Shown piece after piece: positions 43,875-52,613 of a stretch of 64,000 nt of DNA. The stretch is taken from contig JAIBBY010000002.1 of NCBI GenBank assembly GCA_019694455.1, positions 62,001 to 126,000 on the forward strand. Reading direction: 5' to 3'. Position 1 is the first letter of the stretch, and each line of letters begins with the position of its first letter. Source of the stretch: Pirellulales bacterium. GTDB taxonomy: Bacteria > Planctomycetota > Planctomycetia > Pirellulales > JAEUIK01. The notes beneath the pieces were generated by a model. The model did not search any database. It was given only the letters and a program-made list of their open reading frames with translations, and was not told the origin of the DNA. A program made the translations under genes and the position numbers.

Positions 43875-45428
43875 CTAGTTTCGCCTGCCCGCGCGGTCGG
43901 GCTTGACGTTGGACTCGCCGGTCATCAACCGCACCTTGAAGCCGAGTGACTGCGACAACGCGACCATCTCTCCGAGGATATCGCCGTAGGCCACGGCGAT
44001 GTGGTTGCTGTTGTAGTGGGCCATGATCGTTTCCCACGAGCAGCCGAGATCGGCGGCCATGAAGGGCCACTGCCGCGTGGTGCCGTTCCACCAGGCGTCG
44101 CGCACCTTGGGGGGGAGTTGCACCACCTCGCCGCGCCCCAGGTCCATCCACAGTTCACCCTCTTTGATGTGGGCGCGGGCCCAGGTCATCTCGCCTGCCA
44201 GGCTTTCGCCGGCGAAGGTGCCGCCGGGCACGGGGAAGTAGCCCTTGGGCTGGCGGTAGCTGTGAACCCCCTTGAGGGTGTCGGGATCGTGATTGAAGGC
44301 GTAGGCGCCGCACGATCCGCTGTTGAGGAGCACCCAGAGGAAGCGGCCCTTGTGCTCGGCGCCCCAGCGCACATCGTGGAACATGACGGCCTGATGCAAC
44401 CCACGCTTTTTGAGGACGCGCTTCATCAATTCCATCGGGACCAGATTGCCTTGATCAGCCTCGGTGGAGGTGATGATGAGGTCGCCATTGCTCTCCGGTC
44501 GGCAAACGCTGTTGAGCAGCCCCTCGCAGAAATCGCTCGGCGGCAACAGCGGCAACAGGCCGAGTTGATATTGCCAACCGAGGCAATCGGCCTGGAACTC
44601 GTCGACCAGGTCGAGCACGGTGAGATACATGCGCAACTGCTCGCGGGTGGCCTCGGCGTTAAAGTCCTCGGCGCCTGGCTCCTGCCAATGGAATTTGACC
44701 CCGCGATCGACGCAGAACTTAAAGGCGTCGTCGATGCGCCGATCGGTGATGAAGCGGCCACGGCTGATGAGCCAGGCCTGATCGACCTTGTGCTCGGTGA
44801 AGCCGATGGGGTTGAGCAGACGCGGGCCAAAGTAGCCATTAATCATGCCCATCGAGGTGTCGCCCAGCATCAGCGCCAGAACGCGGCGCTGGCGCAATTC
44901 GGCCAGCACCTCGTCGGCGACGCGGGCGGCGTCGGTCGAGACGGGCGCCGAGTAGCGCAGTTCGCTGGCGGAGTAGGCTACGGCGCCGGTAGAGCACCAC
45001 TCGTCGAGCCGCTCCATGAACTGGCGATCTTTGGTCCAGTTGGGGGCATCGGTCCAGATGCGCGAGTGCTGGCGGCCCACGCTCTCCAGGCAGGCGCTGG
45101 TGTTGAGCAGCGCGACCAGACCGGGCCAGGTGCCCGAGAAGTTGGAGGCGAGCAGTAGCGGATTCTGCTTGCCGACCACGCCATCGCAGGTATGGGGGCC
45201 ATAGGTCCAGTGGCAGAAGACGCCGATCATGGGATCGTCGATGGGCCCAAGCTGTTCGATCGATTCGTGCGGCTTGCGGAGAAAGCTGCGAATGACCTTG
45301 GGGCGGCGGCCAAGCTTTTTGAGCGCTTCGGTAAGCTGCTCGGTGGTTTCGCGCACTTGCGGCGTGGCGAGTTGATTGGGCTCGGCGCGGTAGTCGCCCG
45401 GCCAGAAGACGACGACGTTCTTGGACAT
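43875..45428 (-). CDS. L-fucose/arabinose isomerase-like protein
   Basis: A 517-residue cytoplasmic protein with the three-domain architecture of L-fucose and L-arabinose isomerases. The N-terminal Rossmann part begins MSKNVVVFWPGDYRAEPNQ. The middle has LALMLGDTSMGMINGYFGP and RGVKFHWQEPGAEDFNAEATREQLRMY; the C-terminal part ends in NSNHIAVAYGDIL. The sequence is close to a set of isomerase-like proteins of planctomycetes, whose real sugar is not known. The ATG has a GAGAG sequence nine bases upstream. A long leader with a bulged hairpin precedes it, so regulation at RNA level is possible. Confidence 0.85.
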   Translation of the reverse strand: MSKNVVVFWPGDYRAEPNQLATPQVRETTEQLTEALKKLGRRPKVIRSFLRKPHESIEQLGPIDDPMIGVFCHWTYGPHTCDGVVGKQNPLLLASNFSGTWPGLVALLNTSACLESVGRQHSRIWTDAPNWTKDRQFMERLDEWCSTGAVAYSASELRYSAPVSTDAARVADEVLAELRQRRVLALMLGDTSMGMINGYFGPRLLNPIGFTEHKVDQAWLISRGRFITDRRIDDAFKFCVDRGVKFHWQEPGAEDFNAEATREQLRMYLTVLDLVDEFQADCLGWQYQLGLLPLLPPSDFCEGLLNSVCRPESNGDLIITSTEADQGNLVPMELMKRVLKKRGLHQAVMFHDVRWGAEHKGRFLWVLLNSGSCGAYAFNHDPDTLKGVHSYRQPKGYFPVPGGTFAGESLAGEMTWARAHIKEGELWMDLGRGEVVQLPPKVRDAWWNGTTRQWPFMAADLGCSWETIMAHYNSNHIAVAYGDILGEMVALSQSLGFKVRLMTGESNVKPDRAGRRN

Positions 45429-45751
45429 GGACTCACACTCTCCGATAAGCGGGAAACAGAATCGGAAGTATGAGTTTGCGACGTGAATCGCCGGCCGTCT
45501 AGGGGCGGCAAGTTCGCGTCGCGCCTTTGGCGACGGCACGGCCTGGGTTGCAACGGGCCGCGCCCTGCCCCGTATCGCCAAAGGACGGTCACGAATGTTG
45601 CTGGCGCCTGCTTTGGTTATTGCGATGTGCCACTTGGGCCGCGCCGAACTGAGTCTGGCGGCCAAATTCGGTGCGTTGCCCCACAGGAGGTACGCCGCCG
45701 GTGGCGGCGCGTTGCGCGCTGTCGTAAAAAAATCTTTGAAAAGGAGAGCCG
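45429..45751 (-). other. 323-base leader region of the fucose-isomerase-like gene
   Basis: No gene is supported in this stretch. On the minus strand it precedes the isomerase-like gene, and it contains the bulged hairpin listed next. A seven-A run (45725-45731) followed by CTTTGAAAAGGAG lies near the serpin stop. No clear promoter was found. Confidence 0.55.
45524..45584 (-). promoter_or_regulatory. bulged RNA hairpin in the leader of the isomerase-like gene
   Basis: CCTTTGGCGA and TCGCCAAAGG form a perfect ten-base outer stem with 41 bases between. Inside, GGCA/TGCC (four pairs) and CGGCC/GGCCG (five pairs) continue the helix, with five-base bulges on one side only. The same left arm can instead form a local hairpin, CGTCGC/GCGACG at 45517-45535, so two exclusive folds are possible. 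This is a candidate regulatory leader, not a known riboswitch class to me. Confidence 0.5.
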
Positions 45752-47020
45752 CTAGCCTTTGCCGCTTTGGTCGGAAGGCTCGTTGCCTTTGGCCGGCGCC
45801 GGCGCGGGGTCTGAAACCTTGCCCAGAAAGAGAATCTGGCCGGTAGCATTGTCGCGGATGGCAAAGACGAAGGGGCGATTGACGGCGACGACGGTGGGCT
45901 CGTCCTCCAGGCTCGCGCCAACCGCGTATCGAATGGCGGTGGCGGCAGCGGCCTCGGCGCCTGCTTCGTCGACGTTGATCCAGGTTTGATGCAGCACGTC
46001 GGAGATCATTAGCGGCTCGGCGGCGATGCCGGAGAAGTTGGCGCTGGTGGCGAAGGCGGCCGAGACGCCGAGCGACTCCAGCGGAGCTCGCAGATTGAGA
46101 TGCGAACTGACGCGAAAGCGGGGAACCCAAAGAACGATATGGCTCGATTGGACCGCGGCCTGCCAGCGGTCGAACTTGGCTGGCGTAAGCTGGCCAATCC
46201 AATCGTTCAGCGGCGCCAGCCACGGCATGACGAGCAGCATGGTTTGCTTGCCGGCAAAGGGAATTTCGACAATCAACTCGTCCTTGGTTTGGGCAAAGGC
46301 CAGATAATCGTGCTTGCGCATCATCGGAACACGGCGATGGCGGTCGGGCGAGAGCAGGAAATCGCCGTCGTGCGTGTCGCGCGGATCGAACGGCGCCTCC
46401 CAACGACTCTTGAAATGGATTGCGGAGGTGAGCAGCAGTCGCGTGTCGGCGTCGATTGAATCTGTGGCGACGAGTCGGTCGATCCGTCCGGCGGTGGCCG
46501 ACTGAATCCACTGGTTGATCGCGTCCGCAGCGCCACTGGGATCGGCCGCAAATGGCGCTCGGCCGATCTCGGCGTGATACGCGTCGGCAAGAAGGGCCGC
46601 GAAATCGGCGCGCGGCTCGAAGTCTTGCGCGGTCCACAGACGCGCGGCGCTGGTCAGCCGCGTGTGGTCGCCTTCGCCGGCGGGGCGAAGTCGATCGGCG
46701 AGCAAGGCCGACGCGCTGGCAATATCCTGGGGCGGTTGATCGAGATGCAGCGCCGCGGCCAACTGCGCGGCGGTGTCGCCGGCGGCGCCGGCGTGCGCCA
46801 TGGCGAGCGCGGCGGCCACGTTATAGGGAGAAAAGACGACATTGCCGGGTTCGGCGGCTGCCAGGGATTGAAATAGCTGGCAGGCGAACTCGTTGTTAGC
46901 GGATACCAGCGCGGCGACGGCGGCGGGGTTTGGCGAGTTTGGCGGAGGGCTGTCATCTGCCTTGGCCGTGCCGGGAATTAGCAGCAACGCCATGCATAAT
47001 AATTGTTTGCAGCTTTTCAT
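45752..47020 (-). CDS. serpin-family protease inhibitor
   Basis: A 422-residue serpin with an N-terminal signal (cleavage near TAKA), so exported. Conserved serpin blocks are seen: GNVVFSPYNVAAALAMAHAGA, FKSRWEAPFDPRDTHDGDF, INVDEAGAEAAAATAI, VNRPFVFAIRDNATGQILFLGKV. The hinge before the reactive-centre loop, E352-A-G-A-E-A-A-A-A-T-A, has the short Ala-rich pattern of inhibitory members. A bacterial inhibitor might act on host or predator proteases or on its own secreted enzymes. The ATG follows AGAGGAAT with six bases. It is divergent from the Cys-rich gene. Confidence 0.92.
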   Translation of the reverse strand: MKSCKQLLCMALLLIPGTAKADDSPPPNSPNPAAVAALVSANNEFACQLFQSLAAAEPGNVVFSPYNVAAALAMAHAGAAGDTAAQLAAALHLDQPPQDIASASALLADRLRPAGEGDHTRLTSAARLWTAQDFEPRADFAALLADAYHAEIGRAPFAADPSGAADAINQWIQSATAGRIDRLVATDSIDADTRLLLTSAIHFKSRWEAPFDPRDTHDGDFLLSPDRHRRVPMMRKHDYLAFAQTKDELIVEIPFAGKQTMLLVMPWLAPLNDWIGQLTPAKFDRWQAAVQSSHIVLWVPRFRVSSHLNLRAPLESLGVSAAFATSANFSGIAAEPLMISDVLHQTWINVDEAGAEAAAATAIRYAVGASLEDEPTVVAVNRPFVFAIRDNATGQILFLGKVSDPAPAPAKGNEPSDQSGKG

Positions 47021-47031
47021 GGAGATTCCTC

Positions 47032-47061
47032 TTGAACCGTTTGCGGCTAGCTCGCGTATAA
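47032..47061 (+). promoter_or_regulatory. sigma-70 promoter of the Cys-rich gene pair
   Basis: TTGAAC and TATAAT are separated by 18 bases, the second box being a perfect -10. The site is about 70 bases upstream of the first Cys-rich gene and probably drives both genes. Confidence 0.75.
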
Positions 47062-47131
47062 TGGTGGCACGCGCCCGGGGGATGTTACGGAGCGCGTGGG
47101 AGCGATCTGACAAGCAGCCGAGGCCTTTTCG

Positions 47132-47599
47132 ATGAACTTTGGGTTCATCCATCGCGACAAGCATTGGCCAGCCCGCGCGGCATTTGCCGTGATGCTGGCA
47201 ATCAGCCTGTTTGCCGGGCCGGTGTTGGCGTCGCTCTTGCCGTGCTGCTGCACGGCCCGCGCCGGAGAAATGGAGCACGCCGCCAAGGCCCACCAGGGCC
47301 CGGCCTGCTGTCATCCGGCCAAGGAAACAGAGCAAGCAACCTCGCCGGCGCCAGGTTGCCCCGCGCGCGGCGAGTCGGACCAGCCCGGTCGCTGCTGCTT
47401 TGTGAATAGCGATGACGCCGTGCGTGGCGAATCGCGCGCGACGGGAGTCGACGAATCGGCGCGAGCCTTAGTGGTCGCGCTGCCGCCCGTGGCCGACGAC
47501 TCGCTAGATGTCGCGCTGGTGGCCGATTGGACGCGTCCCGATCTGGCGAGGGCGCTGGCCCCGCCTGTTTCGATTCTTTACGGCGTGTGGCGGAATTGA
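47132..47599 (+). CDS. exported Cys-rich protein of unknown function
   Basis: A 155-residue protein with a signal-like helix (residues about 15-33). Eight cysteines follow in groups: CCC just after the signal, then ACCHP, a single GC and RCC. His and Cys are close (ACCHPAK). The C-terminal 60 residues are ordinary. It resembles the DUF2946-type proteins linked to copper in other bacteria in size and in Cys position after the signal, but I cannot confirm the match. A strong promoter precedes it, and the metallothionein-like gene follows after 68 bases, so co-transcription is expected. Confidence 0.72.
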   Translation: MNFGFIHRDKHWPARAAFAVMLAISLFAGPVLASLLPCCCTARAGEMEHAAKAHQGPACCHPAKETEQATSPAPGCPARGESDQPGRCCFVNSDDAVRGESRATGVDESARALVVALPPVADDSLDVALVADWTRPDLARALAPPVSILYGVWRN

Positions 47600-47667
47600 C
47601 GCAAGCGCGAGTTTGTCGCTTTCGTCTGTTCTGATTCTCACACGCTTTATTTTCAAGGATCGAAACC

Positions 47668-48003
47668 ATGAAACGCTTGTTTGCCATCGTGGCGCTCGCT
47701 TGCGCCGCGATCTTGATCACTGGCACGGCCCTATTGGCTTCTAGCGGGTCGGCCGCGAGCGGCTGCGCCTGCGTCGATTGCCAATGCCCGGATTGCGACG
47801 GCACGAGTTGCTCGTGCGAGACATGCGACTGCGGATCGTGTGGTTGCGCTAGCGCGCAGGCCACACAGCCGGCGGTGGCTACTGTCGCGCCGGCCCAATC
47901 GGCCGCAAGTTGCGGATGCACCGACTGCGCTTGCCCGGACTGCGATGGGCAGAATTGCAGTTGCGAGGTGTGCGGTTGCGGCACGTGCGGCTGCTCGGCC
48001 TAA
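47668..48003 (+). CDS. secreted metallothionein-like protein with duplicated Cys domain
   Basis: A 111-residue protein with a signal peptide (about residues 1-30). The mature chain is made of two near-identical Cys-rich modules, residues 33-60 and 82-109, with eleven cysteines each in the same order and spacing, joined by an Ala-rich linker. The common phrases are CPDCDG and CSCE. All 22 cysteines lie exactly 49 residues apart between copies. No histidine is present in the modules. A metal-binding metallothionein role in the periplasm or outside is a strong inference, since no enzyme motif is seen. AAGGA lies eight bases before the ATG, and a hairpin terminator follows. Confidence 0.88.
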   Translation: MKRLFAIVALACAAILITGTALLASSGSAASGCACVDCQCPDCDGTSCSCETCDCGSCGCASAQATQPAVATVAPAQSAASCGCTDCACPDCDGQNCSCEVCGCGTCGCSA

Positions 48004-48028
48004 CGCCGCGGCAGGTTGACAGCTTCGA

Positions 48029-48072
48029 AGCCCGGGCGGCGTCGCGAGGCGCTGCTCGGGCTTTCGCATTTT
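48029..48072 (+). terminator. terminator of the metallothionein-like gene
   Basis: AGCCCGGGCGGCG pairs with CGCTGCTCGGGCT with two wobble pairs around an eight-base loop. TTCGCATTTT follows. The T run touches the stop codon of the convergent gene. The two exported Cys-rich genes therefore end in a shared 3' boundary. Confidence 0.7.
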
Positions 48073-48460
48073 ATGGCGTCGAGGCGCCCCAGCGCGCGAT
48101 TGCCAACAGCACCGTGCCGGCGAGGGCGGCGATGACGCCGGGGAGCAAGATGGGGCTTTCCAGCGGGCCCGCGTCGGCGCCGGCGAACGAGAGGAACATC
48201 ATGGCAGGCGCGATCAACAAGAGCGCCGAACCGAGCATGCTGGCGCGCAGTCGCCAGCCGCTGACGGCCGGCGTCGCGAGCGCAGCCGCCAGATTGATGA
48301 GCCCGGTCATGAGGATGTAGATGTGCCGGCTGCGGAGCGCCACGCGCTGGTCGGGGGGCAGGTCGGGCATGGCGGGCGCGTGGTAGTCCATGTACTGGCC
48401 AGTGCCGAGGAAGGCCAATAGCGCCGCGGCGAAGACGAGCAGATGGAGCTTGCGAGACAT
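48071..48460 (-). CDS. small multi-pass membrane protein, function unknown
   Basis: A 129-residue protein with four hydrophobic segments, beginning with MSRKLHLLVFAAALLAFLG. Further segments are HIYILMTGLINLAAALATP, MLGSALLLIAPAMMFLSF and VIAALAGTVLLAIARW. There is no motif I recognise. The ATG MSRKLHLL was chosen because the frame upstream runs into a tRNA gene. The gene is convergent with the metallothionein-like gene, and their ends lie close to a terminator. The topology suggests an inner-membrane protein. Confidence 0.78.
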   Translation of the reverse strand: MSRKLHLLVFAAALLAFLGTGQYMDYHAPAMPDLPPDQRVALRSRHIYILMTGLINLAAALATPAVSGWRLRASMLGSALLLIAPAMMFLSFAGADAGPLESPILLPGVIAALAGTVLLAIARWGASTP

Positions 48461-48572
48461 GTCGGCCGGCCGAATGGTACGGGGGGGCGCCTCGCGGATA
48501 GGAAGCTGGCGGCGCGAGAAAGGTTCGCGGCGGGGCCGCGAGGCCGAGCAGCCAAGCGGCAATTGAAAGAAG

Positions 48573-48656
48573 TGCGGGAAACAGGACTTGAACCTGCACG
48601 ACCTTGCGGCCACCAGGCCCTCAACCTGGCGCGTCTGCCAATTCCGCCATTCCCGC
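48573..48656 (-). tRNA. tRNA-Leu, anticodon GAG
   Basis: The minus strand folds as a class II tRNA with a long variable arm. The acceptor GCGGGAA pairs with TTCCCGC, the anticodon stem is CCAGG/CCTGG around the loop TTGAGGG, which gives anticodon GAG for Leu (CUC). The T arm is CAGG-TTCAAGT-CCTG. The 3' CCA is not encoded: the gene is followed by the discriminator A and CT. A good sigma-70 promoter lies just upstream. Confidence 0.95.
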
Positions 48657-48674
48657 GAAAGGGCAAGATTTTCG

Positions 48675-48702
48675 AGTCTATCTTGCCCCCCGTCGGAGTC
48701 AA
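48675..48702 (-). promoter_or_regulatory. sigma-70 promoter of the tRNA-Leu gene
   Basis: On the minus strand TTGACT and TAGACT are separated by 16 bases. The -35 box matches five of six consensus bases. The predicted start lies about ten bases before the tRNA, as usual for a stable RNA gene. Confidence 0.7.
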
Positions 48703-48848
48703 GGCGTTGGCGCGCGGCGTAACGGTAGCAAAAGACGGGAAAAACCTTGCCGCATATGGGAGGATAGTGCAGTTAACGTGGCGCCAGACTGACTGGTCTC
48801 GCCGCCCTTCTCCAACAATTGCCATCGGGCAGCAAAGCGGCGTGGATC

Positions 48849-49070
48849 ATGAATACTCGACCGCCACGCAGGATCTACGACAGCGAGTTGCGCGAGTACG
48901 GATTCGAGATCGCTTCCGACGGCAACGCAGTGCATTGGCTCGGATTGGAAACGCGGCGGCGATGCCTGGTCTGCGGCGGATGGGCTATCGCTCACGCGCC
49001 CAGGTCAGAACAATTTACTTGCGTGAATTGTCTGCTTGAGCAGGCGTCGTTTCCGCCCCTGCCAGACTGA
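48849..49070 (+). CDS. small zinc-ribbon-like protein
   Basis: A 73-residue protein with two CxxC pairs, CLVCGG and CVNC, separated by about 19 residues, as in zinc ribbons. The upstream half has the phrase YDSELREYGFEIASDGN. No strong RBS is present before the ATG, and there is an earlier Met in frame. No homologous family comes to mind. It may be a real small gene or a spurious frame; the paired cysteines argue for it. Confidence 0.5.
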   Translation: MNTRPPRRIYDSELREYGFEIASDGNAVHWLGLETRRRCLVCGGWAIAHAPRSEQFTCVNCLLEQASFPPLPD

Positions 49071-49111
49071 TCCGCGCGACGACTTCAAACGTCGGCCGGA
49101 GTCGCTTTCGT

Positions 49112-49900
49112 TTATTCCCGCGGCACGCGCGTGCCGCGATAGACGCGGACCGGCGAGCCATCGGCGATGAAGGCCGAGGCGGGGGGGCCAGTCAGGTAGG
49201 GGGCGAACTCTTGGCCATAGAGCGTGGCGGGCTGGCAATCGAGCCGCGCGTCGCGCGCCGGGGCGATCCGCCAAGGAATATGCTCGACGGCGTACTCGAG
49301 CGCGCCGCCGTCGCGCTGCGCCGAGTAGCCCCAATAATGTTCGACGATGAACTGGTCGAGACTCTCGGGCAGCGGGAAGCGAGCGTCGCGCTCGGCGACG
49401 GCGGATAGACCTTCCCACGCTCCCCGGCGGCGCCACTGGTAGCAAAATTCGTCGCCCGCGCGGAGGGTGAACTGCGGCTCAGGGCAGGCCTGCCGCATGG
49501 GATAAGTGACGTAGCTCTCGTTGTACACCCACCGCGCCACCCACGAGACGCAGCGGCGGGCGACAATTTCTTTGAGAAACACCACGCCGCGGCGCAACTG
49601 GCCATCGACCTCGCGGCGCACGTAATAGCGCAGGTTCACTTCGGCGAAGCACCGGTGGCGCGGGATCGACCAGCCGCGGAGACGGGCGTCTTGAAACAGA
49701 AAGCCGACCACGCTCACGTAGCACTGCCCTTGAAAGGTGTCCAGCTCCAGCCCGCGCGGCACGCGCGGCGCCAGCACGGCGGGGTTGATCGTGTAGTTGA
49801 GCATGACCAGCGAGCGCCACTCGGCGGTGAGAAAGGGGCGCGGCGGGGGAGCGTCGGCCGGGGCGATTCGCGCGGGGCGATCGACGTCGACGCTGGTCAA
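49112..49900 (-). CDS. DUF2071 family protein
   Basis: A 262-residue protein of the DUF2071 (YqjF-like) family. Typical blocks are FLTAEWRSLVMLNYTINPAVLAPRVP, then LDTFQGQCYVSVVGFLFQDARLRG, the RYYVRREVDGQLRRGVVFLKE region and YNESYVTYPM. The function of the family is unknown, possibly an acetoacetate decarboxylase-like fold. The start appears to be TTG, since a GGAG site lies seven bases before it and no ATG is near. It is divergent from the GAPDH gene. Confidence 0.88.
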   Translation of the reverse strand: MTSVDVDRPARIAPADAPPPRPFLTAEWRSLVMLNYTINPAVLAPRVPRGLELDTFQGQCYVSVVGFLFQDARLRGWSIPRHRCFAEVNLRYYVRREVDGQLRRGVVFLKEIVARRCVSWVARWVYNESYVTYPMRQACPEPQFTLRAGDEFCYQWRRRGAWEGLSAVAERDARFPLPESLDQFIVEHYWGYSAQRDGGALEYAVEHIPWRIAPARDARLDCQPATLYGQEFAPYLTGPPASAFIADGSPVRVYRGTRVPRE

Positions 49901-49952
49901 GGGTTGGCTCCAATCGTGGGGGGGGCGGCGCCGCGCGCGGCGGCCTCGGGCC

Positions 49953-49981
49953 GTTGCTGGTTTTGGCGACGATCACTATAA
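49953..49981 (+). promoter_or_regulatory. sigma-70 promoter of the GAPDH gene
   Basis: TTGCTG and TATAAT are separated by 17 bases. The -10 is perfect, and the site lies about 118 bases upstream of the GAPDH start codon. The 5' leader therefore should be about 110 bases. Confidence 0.6.
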
Positions 49982-51118
<1,137 letters not shown>

Positions 51119-51155
51119 GCGCGCGAGGCGGCTACTTGCTGGCCGACTGAGTTAA

Positions 51156-52556
51156 CTACTCACTGGCCGGTTGGGCTGCCCGCACTTTGTGGACCTGTTC
51201 GCGCGCGGCGCGGACGATGCGTTCTTCGACATCGGGCGCCCACGGCGACGGCAGGCCGTAGTAGACCATCGCGCCTCCTCCTTCGTAGCCGCCTTCGGCC
51301 AACACTCGGCGCGACGGGATATAGGCCATCACGTCGTTGGCGTAACCGGCGACCCAGGTCTTGGTCGGGTCAAGCTCGCTCTTGAGTCGCAGCGCGTAGT
51401 CGACCACCACCTCGCCCCCCAGATGGATGAGCGTAGGACCGTCGCCAAGTCGCCACACTTGCACGGGATAGGGGTAGTCCTTGTCGATGGCGCCTTGCGC
51501 GTCGAGCCGCGCGAGCAATAGCTTGGCGCGGCTAGCCTGATAGCGATCGCTCGACTTGGCGTCGCGATCCAGTTGTTCGCGGGTGGGAATCTCGGCCAGT
51601 TCGAGCGGTATCTCTTGATAGCTGGCGGCCAGATCGCCTTGGATGGGCGATTGTTTGCCGGCGATGGCCTGGTTGACCACGTCGGCCAACTGGCGGCCGT
51701 ACTGGATGGCCAGTTCCACCTGGCGGCGGGGAAGCGGATTCTGATCGGCGCCGCAGCCCGCGAAGAAGAGCGCGGTGCAGCCAGGGTGATCCATTTCGAG
51801 GTCGGCCTGGGCAAAGCCAGGATAATCGCCGCACCACTGGTAACCATCGAGCACGGTGGCATGACAGGCGTAGCCAAACAGAATGGCGCGGAGCTTGTCG
51901 CCCGAGGTGACGGTGAGCACCGGCACATCGTGATCGAAGGGCCCCTTGATCTTGCCCTCGGCCAAGAGGCGGGGCACGTCGGCCTCTTTATTTTCGCGGC
52001 GATTGACCGCGAAGGTGGCCGTGCCGTGTGTCCAGGCGAGATGGGCGGGCGCCAGATCGGCGATGGCGTCGTTCACCAACCGCACCAGTTGCTCGCGCAA
52101 GCGCGAGGTGTAATCGCTCACCAGCCGGGCTTGCCGCTCATCGAGAAAGTACATGGCCAGGAGGGTGTCGCCGACGACCGGGCCGCTATGGGTGTGCGAC
52201 GAGAGCAGCGCGCAGCGCTCGGGGGGCAGCTTGCACTCTTTTTCGATCGCCGCGCGCACCGACTTAGAAAAATCGCGACCGATGCCAACCAGATCGAGCG
52301 TGACAAAAACCACGCGCTCGCCATGCGGGTCTTGCAGCACCAATGCCTTGGCCCACAGGTCGTGCAGCTTTCCCTCGGCCGGATGATTGCGACTGGCGTA
52401 GCCCGACATCCACATGGGCTCTGACGGCGTAATTGCGACGCGGGCGATGCCGGCTTGCCAATCGTCGGCCTGTGCGATGGCGTTATAGCAGCAGGCAAAT
52501 GGGACGAGCGCGAAGATGGCGCGGCGCGCGACGCGGCGGAAGCGAGTGCAGTTCAT
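51156..52556 (-). CDS. neutral/alkaline ceramidase-like secreted protein, second copy
   Basis: A 466-residue protein with a signal peptide (cleavage near NAIAQA). The catalytic-domain blocks of neutral ceramidase are better preserved than in the other copy: RVAITPSEPMWMSGYASR, LVFVTLDLVGIGRDF-like sequence (VVFVTLDLVGIG), LLSSHTHSGPVVGD with the zinc-site HTHSGP, FGYACHATVLDGY and ALFFAGCGADQNPLPR. It has no C-terminal Ig-like domain. Known members hydrolyse ceramide; other planctomycete forms are of unknown substrate. An AAGGA site precedes the ATG. Confidence 0.88.
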   Translation of the reverse strand: MNCTRFRRVARRAIFALVPFACCYNAIAQADDWQAGIARVAITPSEPMWMSGYASRNHPAEGKLHDLWAKALVLQDPHGERVVFVTLDLVGIGRDFSKSVRAAIEKECKLPPERCALLSSHTHSGPVVGDTLLAMYFLDERQARLVSDYTSRLREQLVRLVNDAIADLAPAHLAWTHGTATFAVNRRENKEADVPRLLAEGKIKGPFDHDVPVLTVTSGDKLRAILFGYACHATVLDGYQWCGDYPGFAQADLEMDHPGCTALFFAGCGADQNPLPRRQVELAIQYGRQLADVVNQAIAGKQSPIQGDLAASYQEIPLELAEIPTREQLDRDAKSSDRYQASRAKLLLARLDAQGAIDKDYPYPVQVWRLGDGPTLIHLGGEVVVDYALRLKSELDPTKTWVAGYANDVMAYIPSRRVLAEGGYEGGGAMVYYGLPSPWAPDVEERIVRAAREQVHKVRAAQPASE

Positions 52557-52613
52557 GCGGCGATCCTTGAGACTGACGAGCGTGGCGGCGGCGCCGCCAG
52601 AACTCGCGCCAGT

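Noticed and set aside
45483-45755. A 90-codon frame in the leader of the isomerase-like gene
   Set aside because: The product is Arg-rich without coherent structure, and the region has RNA-hairpin rather than coding character.
43875-46637. A 920-codon open frame that would extend the fucose-isomerase-like protein into the serpin region
   Set aside because: The extra 403 residues are Arg- and Ala-rich, out of frame over the serpin gene, and lack homology to the isomerase family. A Met with RBS-like bases starts the real protein.
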